Below, in pieces: positions 35,029 to 44,581 of a DNA stretch of 64,000 bases. A model generated the notes under the pieces. That model worked only from the letters and a program-made list of their open reading frames with translations, searched no databases and had not been told where the DNA came from. Source of the stretch: Terrisporobacter petrolearius (GTDB lineage Bacteria; Bacillota; Clostridia; Peptostreptococcales; Peptostreptococcaceae); the NCBI RefSeq assembly GCF_020748185.1, contig NZ_JAHZMO010000009.1, forward strand, positions 62,001-126,000, written 5' to 3'. Position numbers and translations under genes: made by a program. Within the stretch, counting starts at the first letter, position 1. Each line of letters begins with the position of its first letter.

Positions 35029-35057
35029 TTGATTTTACTTGTAAGTTAATTTACAAT
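35029..35057 (+). promoter_or_regulatory. Sigma-A promoter for gatCAB T-box
   Basis: TTGATT (35029-35034), 17-base spacer, TACAAT (35052-35057), about 30 bases before the first leader helix. Confidence 0.75.
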
Positions 35058-35084
35058 ATTAAAAATATATAGAAAAATACTATG

Positions 35085-35342
35085 AAAAAGAGAGTTAACT
35101 ACATATTGATTTATAGCGAGTAAAGGACGGTGGAAGCTCTGTATGATAATTTAGTTGAAGAACACTTTGGAGTTGTTAGACGAAATTTATTTTAAAGAGT
35201 AGACCTAAACGGAATCCTATCGTTATGAAGGAAACGTATCGAATATTATTCTGTACGTAATTAAGGTGGACTAAAAATAGTAAACTAGGGTGGTACCGCG
35301 TAAATATCACGTCCCTATACTTTTGTATAGGGGCGTTTTTTA
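35085..35342 (+). ncRNA. T-box leader with overlapping Glu/Asn specifier (GAAC)
   Basis: The T-box sequence AGGGTGGTACCGCG (35287-35300) and the terminator ACGTCCCTATAC..GTATAGGGGCGT plus T6 (35309-35342) are unmistakable. The distal GGTGGAA motif is present. The specifier region reads GAAGAAC (35157-35163), which contains GAA (Glu) and AAC (Asn) overlapping by two bases. A dual Asn/Glu T-box has been described for the transamidation operon of Clostridium acetobutylicum, and this leader precedes the same genes. Confidence 0.88.
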
Positions 35343-35394
35343 ATTTCAGGGATTTTTTAATGTATAAAAATAATAAAAGAAAAGATTGGAGAAA

Positions 35395-35448
35395 ATGCCA
35401 CACTTTGAAAGAGTATTTAATAACAAGGGTAAAGATAAAGATTTATAA
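35395..35448 (+). CDS. Possible 17-aa leader ORF or remnant
   Basis: ATG 35395 follows TTGGAGAAA and reads MPHFERVFNNKGKDKDL to TAA, ending 3 bases before the aspartyl-tRNA synthetase remnant. The next ATG has no Shine-Dalgarno, so this may be translated instead. It could simply be relic sequence. Confidence 0.25.
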   Translation: MPHFERVFNNKGKDKDL

Positions 35449-35451
35449 AAA

Positions 35452-36448
35452 ATGTTTATAAATGAATTAAATGATTGTATAAATCAAATAGTGCTACTTA
35501 GGGGGTGGATATACAAAATAACTGATTTAATCCGTGTAGTATTTGTAAAGTTAATGGATAAATCAGGTGTTATTCAATTAGTATGTAAAAAGGAACAAGT
35601 TAAAAATTTAAGGCTAGAAAATGCTGTAGAAGTACTTGTAAAAGTATGTAGCAATGAAAAAGCACCTGGTAAAATAGAAATAATAGCTGAAGAAATTAAA
35701 GTTACAGGAAATACTTATTATGACAAACTTCCATTTGAAATTAACAGTCTTAAAAATAAAACAGCTTTAGAAACTCAATTAGACCATAGAACAATATCCC
35801 TTAGAAGACCAGAAATAAGAGCAATATTTAAAGTTCAAAGTGAAATCGAAACAGCTTTTAGAAATTATCTAAAAGAAAAAAATTTTGAACAAATTTATAC
35901 AGCTAAGATTATTGATTCATCAACAGAAGGTGGTTCTGAAATGTTTACTGTAAATTATTTTGATAGAAGATCTTTCTTAGCACAGTCTATTCAATTTTAT
36001 AGACAAATGATTGTAGGAGCTGGATTTGGAAGAAGGTTTTATAAATTATTTATTGAATCACTTAAATAAAGTTTGAAAAAAAGAACTTGATATGTATAAA
36101 ATAGACTTACCAAGAGAGGTATCTATTCCAAGAATAACCTTACAAGAAGCCCATGAAATACTGCTAAATAAATATAATAAAAAATCTCCAATTGGAAATA
36201 TAGATGCACAAGGTGAAGTGCTAATTTCTAAATATGTTAAAGAAAAATACAACTGTGATTTTGTGTTTTTAACAAAATATCCTGTTAGTAAAAGACCGAT
36301 GTATACAATGCCAGATGATGAAAACAAAGAATTAACTAAGAGCTTTGACTTAATATACGATTGTCTGGAAATAACTACAGGTGGACAAAGAATTAATGAT
36401 TATGAAATGTTAAAAGAAAATATAATAAAATTTGGATTAACTCCATAA
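35452..36448 (+). pseudogene. aspS: Degraded non-discriminating aspartyl-tRNA synthetase
   Basis: The first part (35452-36069) has the OB-fold (ELNDCINQIVLLRGWIYKIT) and class II motif 1/2 regions typical of archaeal-type AspRS2 (LDHRTISLRRPEIRAIFKVQ, TEGGSEMFTVNYFDRRSFLA). After MIVGAGFGRRF the sequence jumps, by an internal deletion of roughly 45 codons, to YKLFIESLK and a stop. The rest resumes at 36092 (MYKIDLPREVSIPRITLQEA, PMYTMPDDENKELTKSFDLI, EITTGGQRINDYE) and ends at FGLTP. The motif 3 ATP-binding end is missing. It normally charges tRNA-Asn with Asp for GatCAB. It cannot be active. Confidence 0.9.
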
Positions 36449-36473
36449 AGAAATTACTGAAAGGGTGAAGAAA

Positions 36474-36749
36474 ATGGCAATTACAAAGGAAGATGTTAGA
36501 TATATTGCAAATTTAGCAAAACTTCAATTTAGTGAAGAAGATGCAGAAGTTTTTGCAGTAGAGTTTGAAAATATACTAGAGCAATTTAAAACACTAGATA
36601 AACTGGACTTAGAAGATGTGGAAATAGAAAGACCGAAAGTTGCAGTAGTTAGAAAAGATATATGCAAAAAATGGGAAATAGATGATTTATATACAAATTC
36701 TAAAAAGATGAGAGAAACTTCCGTAGAAGTTCCTAAAATCATTGAGTAA
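36474..36749 (+). CDS. gatC: Asp/Glu-tRNA amidotransferase subunit C (91 aa)
   Basis: This is the small subunit of GatCAB, which wraps GatA and GatB together. Conserved parts are MAITKEDVRYIANLAKLQFS, then LEQFKTLDKLDLEDVE and a C-terminal VPKIIE. ATG 36474 follows AAAGGGTG; GTG 36465 lies inside the ribosome site. It is 12 bases before gatA, in one operon. Confidence 0.95.
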   Translation: MAITKEDVRYIANLAKLQFSEEDAEVFAVEFENILEQFKTLDKLDLEDVEIERPKVAVVRKDICKKWEIDDLYTNSKKMRETSVEVPKIIE

Positions 36750-36761
36750 GAGGAGGTTTAA

Positions 36762-38219
36762 ATGAAAAGATATAGTATAAAAGAGCTAGTAAATAAAATA
36801 CAAAGTAAAGAAATTTCATGTGAAGAGGTAGTAAGTTATTATATAAAAAATATAAAAGAAAAAGAAGATGATATAAATGCATTTTTATTATTTCAAGAAG
36901 AAAAAGCTTTAAAAAAGGCTAAAGAATTAGATGAAAAAATTAAAAAAGGTGAAAAGGTTGGAAAGCTAGCTGGTATACCTATTGCTATAAAAGATAATCT
37001 TTGCACAAAGGGTGTGACTACAACATGTGCATCTAAAATGTTAGAAGATTTCTTACCTCCTTATGATGCAACAGTTATAAAAAAATTACAAGAAGAAGAT
37101 GCCATACTAATAGGTAAAACCAATTTAGATGAATTTGCTATGGGTTCATCAACAGAAAACTCAGCCTTTAAGATTACAAAAAATCCAATAGATATATCTA
37201 GAGTACCAGGAGGATCTTCCGGAGGATCAGCAGCTGCAGTCGGATCTGAGATGGTTCCACTTGCTTTAGGTTCAGACACAGGAGGATCTATTAGACAGCC
37301 AGCATCATTTTGTGGCATAGTTGGTATGAAACCAACTTATGGATTAGTATCTAGATTTGGCTTGATTGCCTTTGGTTCTTCTCTAGACCAAATAGGACCG
37401 TTTTCTATGACTGTGGAAGATAATGCTTATTTACTAAATATATTAATAGGAAAAGATGATTTAGATGGAACTACTGCTAAAAATCTTCAAGTAAAAGATT
37501 ATACTTTAGGAATAGATTCAGGAATAAAAGGAATGAAAATAGGCATACCTGTTGAGTTTATTGAAGAAGAAGGGCTAAATGAAGAAATAAAAGAAGTTAT
37601 ATTTGAAGATATAAAAGCTTTGAAAGAACTTGGAGCAGAAGTAGAAGAATTTTCACTACCATCTACAAAAGATGGATTAGCCCCTTACTATATAATATCT
37701 TCAGCAGAAGCCAGCTCTAACTTAGCAAGATTTGACTCCATAAGATATGGATATAGAGCAAAAGACTATAACTCTGTAGAAGACTTAGTTGAAAAAAGTA
37801 GAAGTGAAGGATTTGGTAAAGAAGTAAAAAGAAGAATTATGCTTGGCACTTATGCTTTATCTTCAGGATATTATGATGCTTGTTACAACAAAGCACAAAA
37901 GTTTAGAGCAAAATTAAAAAAAGATTTTAAAGAAGCTTTTAAAAGATACGACATTATTATGGGACCAGTATCTCCTATACTTCCCTTTAAAATAGGAGAA
38001 AGATGCGAAGATCCAACAGCTATGTATTTGGCAGATATTTATACTATAAATATTAACTTAGCAACAGTACCAGCACTATCAATGCCAGGGGGCAAAAGTA
38101 AAGAAGGATTACCTATAGGAGTTCAATTAATAGGAGATGTATTCACAGAAGATAAAATATATAAAGTTGCTTATGCATTAGAGAAAAAACTAAATCTTAG
38201 CTTTGAGAGAGGAGTGTAA
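36762..38219 (+). CDS. gatA: Asp/Glu-tRNA amidotransferase subunit A (485 aa)
   Basis: This amidase-family subunit releases ammonia from glutamine for transamidation of Glu-tRNA-Gln and Asp-tRNA-Asn. The Ser-cisSer-Lys triad is visible: Lys in [10 protein letters not shown], and the serines in [16 protein letters not shown] and [17 protein letters not shown]. The length is complete and AGAGGAGG precedes ATG. It is followed by gatB after 3 bases. Confidence 0.98.
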   Translation: MKRYSIKELVNKIQSKEISCEEVVSYYIKNIKEKEDDINAFLLFQEEKALKKAKELDEKIKKGEKVGKLAGIPIAIKDNLCTKGVTTTCASKMLEDFLPPYDATVIKKLQEEDAILIGKTNLDEFAMGSSTENSAFKITKNPIDISRVPGGSSGGSAAAVGSEMVPLALGSDTGGSIRQPASFCGIVGMKPTYGLVSRFGLIAFGSSLDQIGPFSMTVEDNAYLLNILIGKDDLDGTTAKNLQVKDYTLGIDSGIKGMKIGIPVEFIEEEGLNEEIKEVIFEDIKALKELGAEVEEFSLPSTKDGLAPYYIISSAEASSNLARFDSIRYGYRAKDYNSVEDLVEKSRSEGFGKEVKRRIMLGTYALSSGYYDACYNKAQKFRAKLKKDFKEAFKRYDIIMGPVSPILPFKIGERCEDPTAMYLADIYTININLATVPALSMPGGKSKEGLPIGVQLIGDVFTEDKIYKVAYALEKKLNLSFERGV

Positions 38220-38222
38220 TTT

Positions 38223-39662
38223 ATGTTACTAGAAACTGTTATTGGTTTGGAAATACATGCAGAACTAAAAACAAATACAAAAATATTTTGCTCTTGCTCA
38301 ACAGAATTTGGAGCTAAACCAAATGAAAATACATGTCCAATATGCCTTGGAATACCAGGAACTCTACCAGTATTAAATGAAGAAGTTGTTAATTTAGCCA
38401 TAAAAGCTGGAAGAGCTATAGGATGTAGCATAAATAATTATAATAAAATGGATAGAAAAAACTACTTTTATCCAGACTTAACTAAAAACTATCAAACATC
38501 ACAATACGATTTACCTATGTGTGTAAATGGTATTGTTGATTTTAATTACGAAGGAAAAAAAGTATCTGTTAGAATTAACAGAATACATATAGAAGAAGAT
38601 GCAGGAAAACTTGTACATCTAGAAGATGAATCAGTATCCCTAATAGATTACAATAGAGCAGGCGTACCTTTAGTAGAAATTGTTACTGAGCCAGATTTAA
38701 GATCTCCAGGAGAAGCAGCAGCATTTATGAGAGAATTAAAAGGAATACTTGAATATGCTGAAATATCAGATTGTCGTATGGACCAAGGTTCTATAAGATG
38801 TGATGCTAATATATCTATAAGACCTTATGGTAGAGAAGAATACGGAACAAAAGTAGAAATAAAAAATATAAACTCTTTTAGAGAGGTTCAAAAGGCTTTA
38901 GAAAAAGAAGAAAAAAGACAAAAAGAATTATATCAATATGGCGAAGAATATAAAATAAAACAAGAAACAAGAAGATGGGATGCTGGAAAAGGTAAAACTT
39001 TACCAATGCGTTCAAAAGAAGAAGCTCATGATTATAGATATTTTCCCGAACCAGATTTAACACCTATTATAATAGAACAAGAAAAAGTTGATACTATAGA
39101 AAAATCACTACCTGAAATGCCAATAGAAAAAAGAGCAAGATTTGTGAAGGAGTATAACTTAAGTGAAAAAGATGCTTATATAATAATAGGAAGTAAAAAA
39201 CTTGCTGCGTTTTACGAAGATGTTGTAAATGAAGGAGCAAATCCTAAAACAGCCTCAAATTATATATTAGGAGACTTACTTCGTTTATTAAATGCAAATA
39301 ATATGGAAGTAGAAGATATAAAAATTTCACCTAAAAACTTAGTAAGATTATTTAATATGATAGAAGAAGGTAAAATAAGTAATACGGCAGGAAAAGAAGT
39401 ATTTAAAGAAATGTTTAAAAGTGATAGACCTGTTTTAGAAATTATTGAAGAAAAAGGATTATCTCAAATTAGTTGTTCTGATGAAATAGAAAAACTTGTT
39501 GATGAAGTTTTAAAAAATAATCCTAAATCAATAGAAGATTTTAAAGCTGGAAAAACTCAAGCTGTTGGATTTTTAATGGGGCAAGTTATGAAAGTTTCAA
39601 AAGGAAAAGCAAATCCTCCAGTAGCAAAACAAATGATAGAAGAAAAACTTAAAAATTTGTAA
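38223..39662 (+). CDS. gatB: Asp/Glu-tRNA amidotransferase subunit B (479 aa)
   Basis: This subunit binds the misacylated tRNA and carries the kinase/transamidase site. The GatB cradle starts ETVIGLEIHAELKTNTKIFC, with the zinc site CSCSTEFGAKPNENTCPICL. RKNYFYPDLTKNYQTSQYD and IEEDAGKL follow, and the C-terminal YqeY-like tail ends VGFLMGQVMKVSKGKANPPV. It is complete and followed by a terminator. Confidence 0.98.
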   Translation: MLLETVIGLEIHAELKTNTKIFCSCSTEFGAKPNENTCPICLGIPGTLPVLNEEVVNLAIKAGRAIGCSINNYNKMDRKNYFYPDLTKNYQTSQYDLPMCVNGIVDFNYEGKKVSVRINRIHIEEDAGKLVHLEDESVSLIDYNRAGVPLVEIVTEPDLRSPGEAAAFMRELKGILEYAEISDCRMDQGSIRCDANISIRPYGREEYGTKVEIKNINSFREVQKALEKEEKRQKELYQYGEEYKIKQETRRWDAGKGKTLPMRSKEEAHDYRYFPEPDLTPIIIEQEKVDTIEKSLPEMPIEKRARFVKEYNLSEKDAYIIIGSKKLAAFYEDVVNEGANPKTASNYILGDLLRLLNANNMEVEDIKISPKNLVRLFNMIEEGKISNTAGKEVFKEMFKSDRPVLEIIEEKGLSQISCSDEIEKLVDEVLKNNPKSIEDFKAGKTQAVGFLMGQVMKVSKGKANPPVAKQMIEEKLKNL

Positions 39663-39737
39663 GCTTATTATTATATTAAAAATGATAAAGTATTACTTGC
39701 TAACAATAAAGGTAAAAATAATAACTATAAACTAAAG

Positions 39738-39768
39738 AGACTTAGATATTTCTAAGTCTTTTTTTTAT
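39738..39768. terminator. Terminator of gatCAB operon
   Basis: AGACTTAGA pairs with TCTAAGTCT followed by T8. Confidence 0.88.
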
Positions 39769-39851
39769 TGTAAAATTTTCACAACAAAGCGCAAATTAAT
39801 ATATACTAGTTATATATGTGAAATTTAAAAGGGGAGAAAATTAAAATATAT

Positions 39852-41387
39852 ATGAAAAAACCATATAAAAATTCTATCCAAAGATTAATATTTTTCTTTT
39901 TAACTTTGGCAGTACAGATATATATTATTATTTTAGTTATTTTACAGAGTAGAGAATACTTTTTATACTTTTATTTAATATCTCTAATACTTGGTTGTAT
40001 TTTAGTAATATATATATTAAATGGAAAAAGTAATCCTAGTTATAAAATTGCATGGATAGTACCAATATTAATATTACCCATATTTGGGGGAACTTTTTAT
40101 CTTATATACGGAGGTAATAAATTAAGTAAAAGAGAAAAGAAAAAAATGAAAAATCAAAATATAAAAATGAAGTCATCCTTAATTCAAGATTATGATGTTT
40201 TGAAAAGATTAGAAAAAGAAAGTGAGTATGCTAAGAATCAGTCCTTATATATATTGGATTATGCAAATTGCCCAATATATGAAAACTGTTATAATGAATA
40301 TTTGTCACCAGGAGAAGTCAAGTTTGAAAAATTAATTGAGGAACTAAAAAAGGCAAAATACTTCATATTTCTAGAGTATTTTATTATTGAAGAAGGTATA
40401 ATGTGGAACACTATTTTAGATATTTTAAAGGAAAAAGTTAAAGAAGGAGTAGATGTTAGAGTTATTTATGATGATGTTGGATGTGTAATGAAATTACCAT
40501 ATAAATATGCAGATGAATTACAAAAACATGGTATTAAGTGTAGAGTATTCAATCCATTTGTACCTTTATTTACAAATAGATTAAATAATAGAGATCATAG
40601 AAAAATAGCAGTAATTGATGGATATGTAGGTTTTATGGGCGGAATTAATTTGGCTGATGAATATATTAATACTTATGAAAAATATGGTCACTGGAAAGAT
40701 GCTGCTATACTAATTAAGGGGGAGGCAGTCTTTAATTTAACTGTTATGTTTTTAAGTATGTGGGACTTTATAAATAATACAAATGATGATTACTTAAAGT
40801 ATAAACCTAAAAATTATACAAATGAAAAATATTTAAGTAATGGATATATACAGCCCTTTGATGATAGTCCATTAGTCAATGAACCTATTGGAGAGACTGT
40901 ATATTTAAATTTAATAAATAAGGCGAAAAACTATATATATATTAATACTCCATATTTAATAATAGATAACGAAATGGCAACTGCATTGAAAATAGCATCA
41001 AAGTCAGGCGTAGATGTAAGAATTGTAACGCCACATATACCTGATAAATGGTTTGTTCATGCAGTTACAAAATCTTATTATCACTCATTTATAAAGGACG
41101 GTATAAAAATTTATGAATATACGCCAGGCTTTATGCATTCTAAAACTTTTGTAGTTGATGATGAATATGCAGTAGTAGGAAGTATTAACTTAGATTTTAG
41201 AAGTTTATATCTTCATTTTGAATGTGGAGCATGGTTGTATAAAACAGAGAGTGTATTAAAAGTAAAAGATGATTTTAATGAAACATTGGAACTTTGCCAA
41301 AAAATAAGTTTAAAAGAGTGTGAAAATATAAAATGGCCAGTAAAATTTGGTAGACTAATACTTCGGTTATTTTCACCGTTAATGTAA
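39852..41387 (+). CDS. cls: Cardiolipin synthase (511 aa)
   Basis: Two N-terminal membrane helices (about 12-60) and a third near AWIVPILILPIFGGTFYLIY precede two phospholipase D domains. Each carries an HxK(x)4D motif: NNRDHRKIAVIDGYVGFMGG and GFMHSKTFVVDDEYAVVGS. The enzyme joins two phosphatidylglycerols to make cardiolipin at the membrane. AGGGGAGA lies 12 or more bases before ATG 39852. It is monocistronic with its own terminator. Confidence 0.95.
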   Translation: MKKPYKNSIQRLIFFFLTLAVQIYIIILVILQSREYFLYFYLISLILGCILVIYILNGKSNPSYKIAWIVPILILPIFGGTFYLIYGGNKLSKREKKKMKNQNIKMKSSLIQDYDVLKRLEKESEYAKNQSLYILDYANCPIYENCYNEYLSPGEVKFEKLIEELKKAKYFIFLEYFIIEEGIMWNTILDILKEKVKEGVDVRVIYDDVGCVMKLPYKYADELQKHGIKCRVFNPFVPLFTNRLNNRDHRKIAVIDGYVGFMGGINLADEYINTYEKYGHWKDAAILIKGEAVFNLTVMFLSMWDFINNTNDDYLKYKPKNYTNEKYLSNGYIQPFDDSPLVNEPIGETVYLNLINKAKNYIYINTPYLIIDNEMATALKIASKSGVDVRIVTPHIPDKWFVHAVTKSYYHSFIKDGIKIYEYTPGFMHSKTFVVDDEYAVVGSINLDFRSLYLHFECGAWLYKTESVLKVKDDFNETLELCQKISLKECENIKWPVKFGRLILRLFSPLM

Positions 41388-41390
41388 TAG

Positions 41391-41429
41391 AAAATCTTCC
41401 TTCATTCAATAGATAAGGAAGATTTTTTT
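41391..41429. terminator. Terminator after cls
   Basis: AAAATCTTCCTT pairs with AAGGAAGATTTT, then T-run. Confidence 0.85.
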
Positions 41430-41551
41430 GATTAACATCAATAAGAATCTTCAATAAGTTTAATCCCATACAACAATAAAGGATAAGTACAGGAAATATA
41501 GAATTTTATAGGAATATAAAGAATATTAAAATAAATTTGGGGAGAATGATG

Positions 41552-42787
41552 ATGTTAGATAATAATAATTTGAGACAATTAATGTGTGAGATAAACAAAT
41601 CATTTTATGTGTATGATGAAGAAGAAATTTTAAAATCTATAAATATTTTAAAAGATAAATTTAAAGAGTTTGAAATTTTATACTCAGTCAAAACTAATCC
41701 AAATAAACACATATTGGATTTAATGAGTAAAAATAATATAGGCTCAGATGCTGCATCTACAAAGGAAGTACAAATATCAAATACAGCAAATATTAATAAA
41801 AATAATATAATTTATTCTGCACCAGGTAAAAGAAGAAAAGACATTGAAGAATCTATTGATAAATGCATAATTACAGCTGATAGTTATAATGAATTAAGTT
41901 TATTAAATGAAATAGGAAAAGAAAGAAAAACTAACTTAGAAGTTGGGTTAAGGATTAATGCTAATTATAATATGTTTGGTGGAGAATCTATAAGCAGCAA
42001 ATATGGCGTAGATGAAGAGACATTGATAGAAAATAAAAATTTTATAGACAATCTAAGTAATATTGAGATTGTTGGAATTCATGTACATCTTCAGTCACAA
42101 ATTCTAGATTATGAAATAATTCACAATTATTATGAATATGTATTAAACCTTGCATTATTTTGTAAAGAAAAGATGAAATTTAATCTTAAGTTTATTAATT
42201 TTGGTGGAGGACTAGGGATATCATATGGAAATTCTTATGAACATTTAGATATTGATAAACTTAGTGAAATGTCAAATGTGTTAATTAGAAAATATAAACA
42301 AAAGTTAAATGCTAGATTTATTATAGAAAGTGGAAGATTTTTAGTTTGTAAAAGTGGAGCTTACGTTACACCTATAATTGATATTAAAGAATCAAGAGGT
42401 AGGAAATATCTAATCGTACAAAATGGATACAATGGTTTTTTTAAACCAACTATTAGTGAGCTTATTGTTTCTTATACTAACAAAAAAGATAATTTAAAAA
42501 TGATGGAACCACTTTTTACTTCTTATGATTCTTATACAATAAGTTTAATAAAGAGGGAAGATAAAGAAGAAAATAATAAAGAGATAGTTACCATAGGAGG
42601 AAATTTATGTACGGCTGTTGATATTTTAGGAAAAGATATACTTCTAACTAAGGCTGAAATCAACGATTTGATCTTCATAAATAATGCTGGAAGCTATGCT
42701 TATTCTCTTACACCTCTTTTATTTAGTAGTCAAGAAAAACCTGTAGAAATATATTACACAAGCAAGGATTACCATGTAATAGACTAA
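41552..42787 (+). CDS. PLP-dependent decarboxylase, DAP/ornithine decarboxylase fold (411 aa)
   Basis: This is a fold type III decarboxylase. The PLP lysine lies in LYSVKTNPNKHIL, the barrel glycine loop is FINFGGGLGISYGN, and the arginine motif is IIESGRFLVCKSG. The active-site Cys segment is IGGNLCTAVDILGKD, and NNAGSYAYSLTPLLF closes the site. The family includes diaminopimelate decarboxylase and siderophore- or polyamine-type decarboxylases, and the substrate is not clear. No lys operon genes are adjacent. Three in-frame ATG codons follow GGGGAG; 41552 has the best spacing. Confidence 0.88.
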   Translation: MLDNNNLRQLMCEINKSFYVYDEEEILKSINILKDKFKEFEILYSVKTNPNKHILDLMSKNNIGSDAASTKEVQISNTANINKNNIIYSAPGKRRKDIEESIDKCIITADSYNELSLLNEIGKERKTNLEVGLRINANYNMFGGESISSKYGVDEETLIENKNFIDNLSNIEIVGIHVHLQSQILDYEIIHNYYEYVLNLALFCKEKMKFNLKFINFGGGLGISYGNSYEHLDIDKLSEMSNVLIRKYKQKLNARFIIESGRFLVCKSGAYVTPIIDIKESRGRKYLIVQNGYNGFFKPTISELIVSYTNKKDNLKMMEPLFTSYDSYTISLIKREDKEENNKEIVTIGGNLCTAVDILGKDILLTKAEINDLIFINNAGSYAYSLTPLLFSSQEKPVEIYYTSKDYHVID

Positions 42788-42901
42788 TTACATAAATTTA
42801 CATGATATGTTTTACTATAATTATTTATAACTATTCTAGACAATTTTTGCAAAAAAGTGTATTATTTTATTTATATATGTAATAGACTTGGAGGGAAATT
42901 G

Positions 42902-43759
42902 ATGCTTGAAGAAATACAAAATATGAATTTTAAAAATATGACCATGGAAACCATGGCTACCAAAATACTAGATTGGGCACTAAATAGTGGAACAAAATTA
43001 ATAATAGGTACAATTTTAATAATAATAGGATTTAAAATAATAAATAGATTATCCAAAAAATTTGTAATCTTTGCGGAAAAAAGAAATATAGATATGACAT
43101 TAGTGAAATTCACAAGGTCATTTATAAGTATATCTTTAAAATGTTTATTAGTGCTTGTAATTGCAGGAGCATATTGGGATCTAGAATTGTCAGGATTAGC
43201 AGCTATAGTTGCTTCAGCTGGAGTTGCCATAGGTCTTGCACTTCAAGGCAGTTTATCAAACTTTGCTGGAGGATTTATAATTTTACTTATTAGACCATTT
43301 AAAGTTGGAGATTATATCCAAGCTGATCAATTTGAAGGAGCAGTTGAACAAATTGGAGTATTTTATACAACTTTAACAACGGCAGATAATAAAGTTGTAT
43401 TAATACCAAATGGAACCTTATCAAACGGAAGTTTAATAAATTATTCTACAAAAGAAACTAGAAGAGTCGATTTAACATTTTCAGCAGGATATGAATGTGA
43501 TATTTTAAAAGTTAGAAGTGTATTAAAAGAAATAGTATCTAAAAATAAACTAATTCTTGATTATCCAGAGCCATTTGTTGGATTATTTGAACAAGGACCG
43601 AGTTCTTTAAAATTTGCTGTAAGAGTTTGGGTAAATACACCTGACTATTGGAATGTATATTATGATTTATTAGAACAAGTTAAAATTAGATTTGATGAAG
43701 AAAAGATTTCAATACCATATCCACAAATGGATTTACACGTAAGACAAGTTATAAAATAA
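42902..43759 (+). CDS. Small-conductance mechanosensitive channel, MscS type (285 aa)
   Basis: Three N-terminal membrane helices end in the pore helix (VASAGVAIGLALQGSLSNFA, then GGFIILLIRPFKVGDYI), the MscS signature. A beta domain (VLIPNGTLSNGSLINYSTKE) and an alpha/beta C-terminus follow. It opens on membrane tension to release osmolytes. ATG 42902 follows GGAGGG; upstream in-frame sequence lacks a ribosome site. Confidence 0.93.
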   Translation: MLEEIQNMNFKNMTMETMATKILDWALNSGTKLIIGTILIIIGFKIINRLSKKFVIFAEKRNIDMTLVKFTRSFISISLKCLLVLVIAGAYWDLELSGLAAIVASAGVAIGLALQGSLSNFAGGFIILLIRPFKVGDYIQADQFEGAVEQIGVFYTTLTTADNKVVLIPNGTLSNGSLINYSTKETRRVDLTFSAGYECDILKVRSVLKEIVSKNKLILDYPEPFVGLFEQGPSSLKFAVRVWVNTPDYWNVYYDLLEQVKIRFDEEKISIPYPQMDLHVRQVIK

Positions 43760-43786
43760 AAAGATTGCTTTTTAGCAATCTTTTTT
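43760..43786. terminator. Terminator after mscS-like gene
   Basis: AAAGATTGC pairs with GCAATCTTT, then TTT. Confidence 0.85.
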
Positions 43787-43949
43787 CATTGTATAAATTA
43801 AAAGAATTAATAACAAAATAGTAAGAAAATATTAAGAAAATGGGGTATATCAGGCCAAATTGTTAAGAAAAAATGAAAATTTATTCATAATAGATTTAAA
43901 TAAAACTTATTATGATATAATAATTTTAGATCATAAAAAGGAGATACTT

Positions 43950-44540
43950 ATGGAATATATTCAAAACATATATAATATAGTAAATGATTATTGGTTATTG
44001 TCTATTATTGTTGGATTGACAAGTGTATTTGTAGAAAGTTTTCTACCAATACTACCGCTAGTTGCAATTGTTACTGCTAACGCGGCTTTATTTGGTATGT
44101 ATCAAGGGTTAATAATATCATGGGTAGGTTCTACAGCTGGAACTATATGTCTATTTTTAATAGTTAAAAAAATTAGCAACAAAAAATTTATTAAATTATT
44201 AAAAAACGAAAAAGTAGAAAAAGCAATTGATTGGGTGGAAGAAAAAGGGTTTATGTTATTGTTTTTTGCTTATGCTTGTCCATTTTTACCAGCTTGCGTG
44301 GTTACAATATCTCAAGGATTAGCCAAAAGACGTACTACAGATTTTATATCTGCAGTAGTGGCAGGAAAATTAGTTATGTTTTTTATAGTTAGTTATATAG
44401 GGAAAGACATCGTTGGTTTTATTACAAATCCTTTGAAAGTATTAACTTTAGTTTTGATCATATTTTTTGCTTGGAAAATAGGTAATAAACTAAATAAGGA
44501 TTTGGATAATTTTGAAAAGAAAAGAATGCATGAAGAATAG
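43950..44540 (+). CDS. DedA/VTT-domain membrane protein (196 aa)
   Basis: Several membrane helices hold the VTT/SNARE-associated pattern: VFVESFLPILPLVAIVTANA, ISWVGSTAGTICLFLIVKK, and FFAYACPFLPACVVTISQGL with AGKLVMFFIVSYIG. Members are lipid scramblases or flippases and affect membrane homeostasis. ATG 43950 follows AAAAGGAGAT; the frame is open to 43860 without a ribosome site. It converges on lplA, with a shared hairpin between. Confidence 0.88.
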   Translation: MEYIQNIYNIVNDYWLLSIIVGLTSVFVESFLPILPLVAIVTANAALFGMYQGLIISWVGSTAGTICLFLIVKKISNKKFIKLLKNEKVEKAIDWVEEKGFMLLFFAYACPFLPACVVTISQGLAKRRTTDFISAVVAGKLVMFFIVSYIGKDIVGFITNPLKVLTLVLIIFFAWKIGNKLNKDLDNFEKKRMHEE

Positions 44541-44562
44541 GCAAAAGGTCTATTCTTCATTT
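44532..44562. terminator. Bidirectional hairpin between VTT gene and lplA
   Basis: GAAGAATAG pairs with CTATTCTTC. The stem overlaps the VTT stop codon. Confidence 0.7.
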
Positions 44563-44581
44563 TAATTTACTAACTTTAAGT

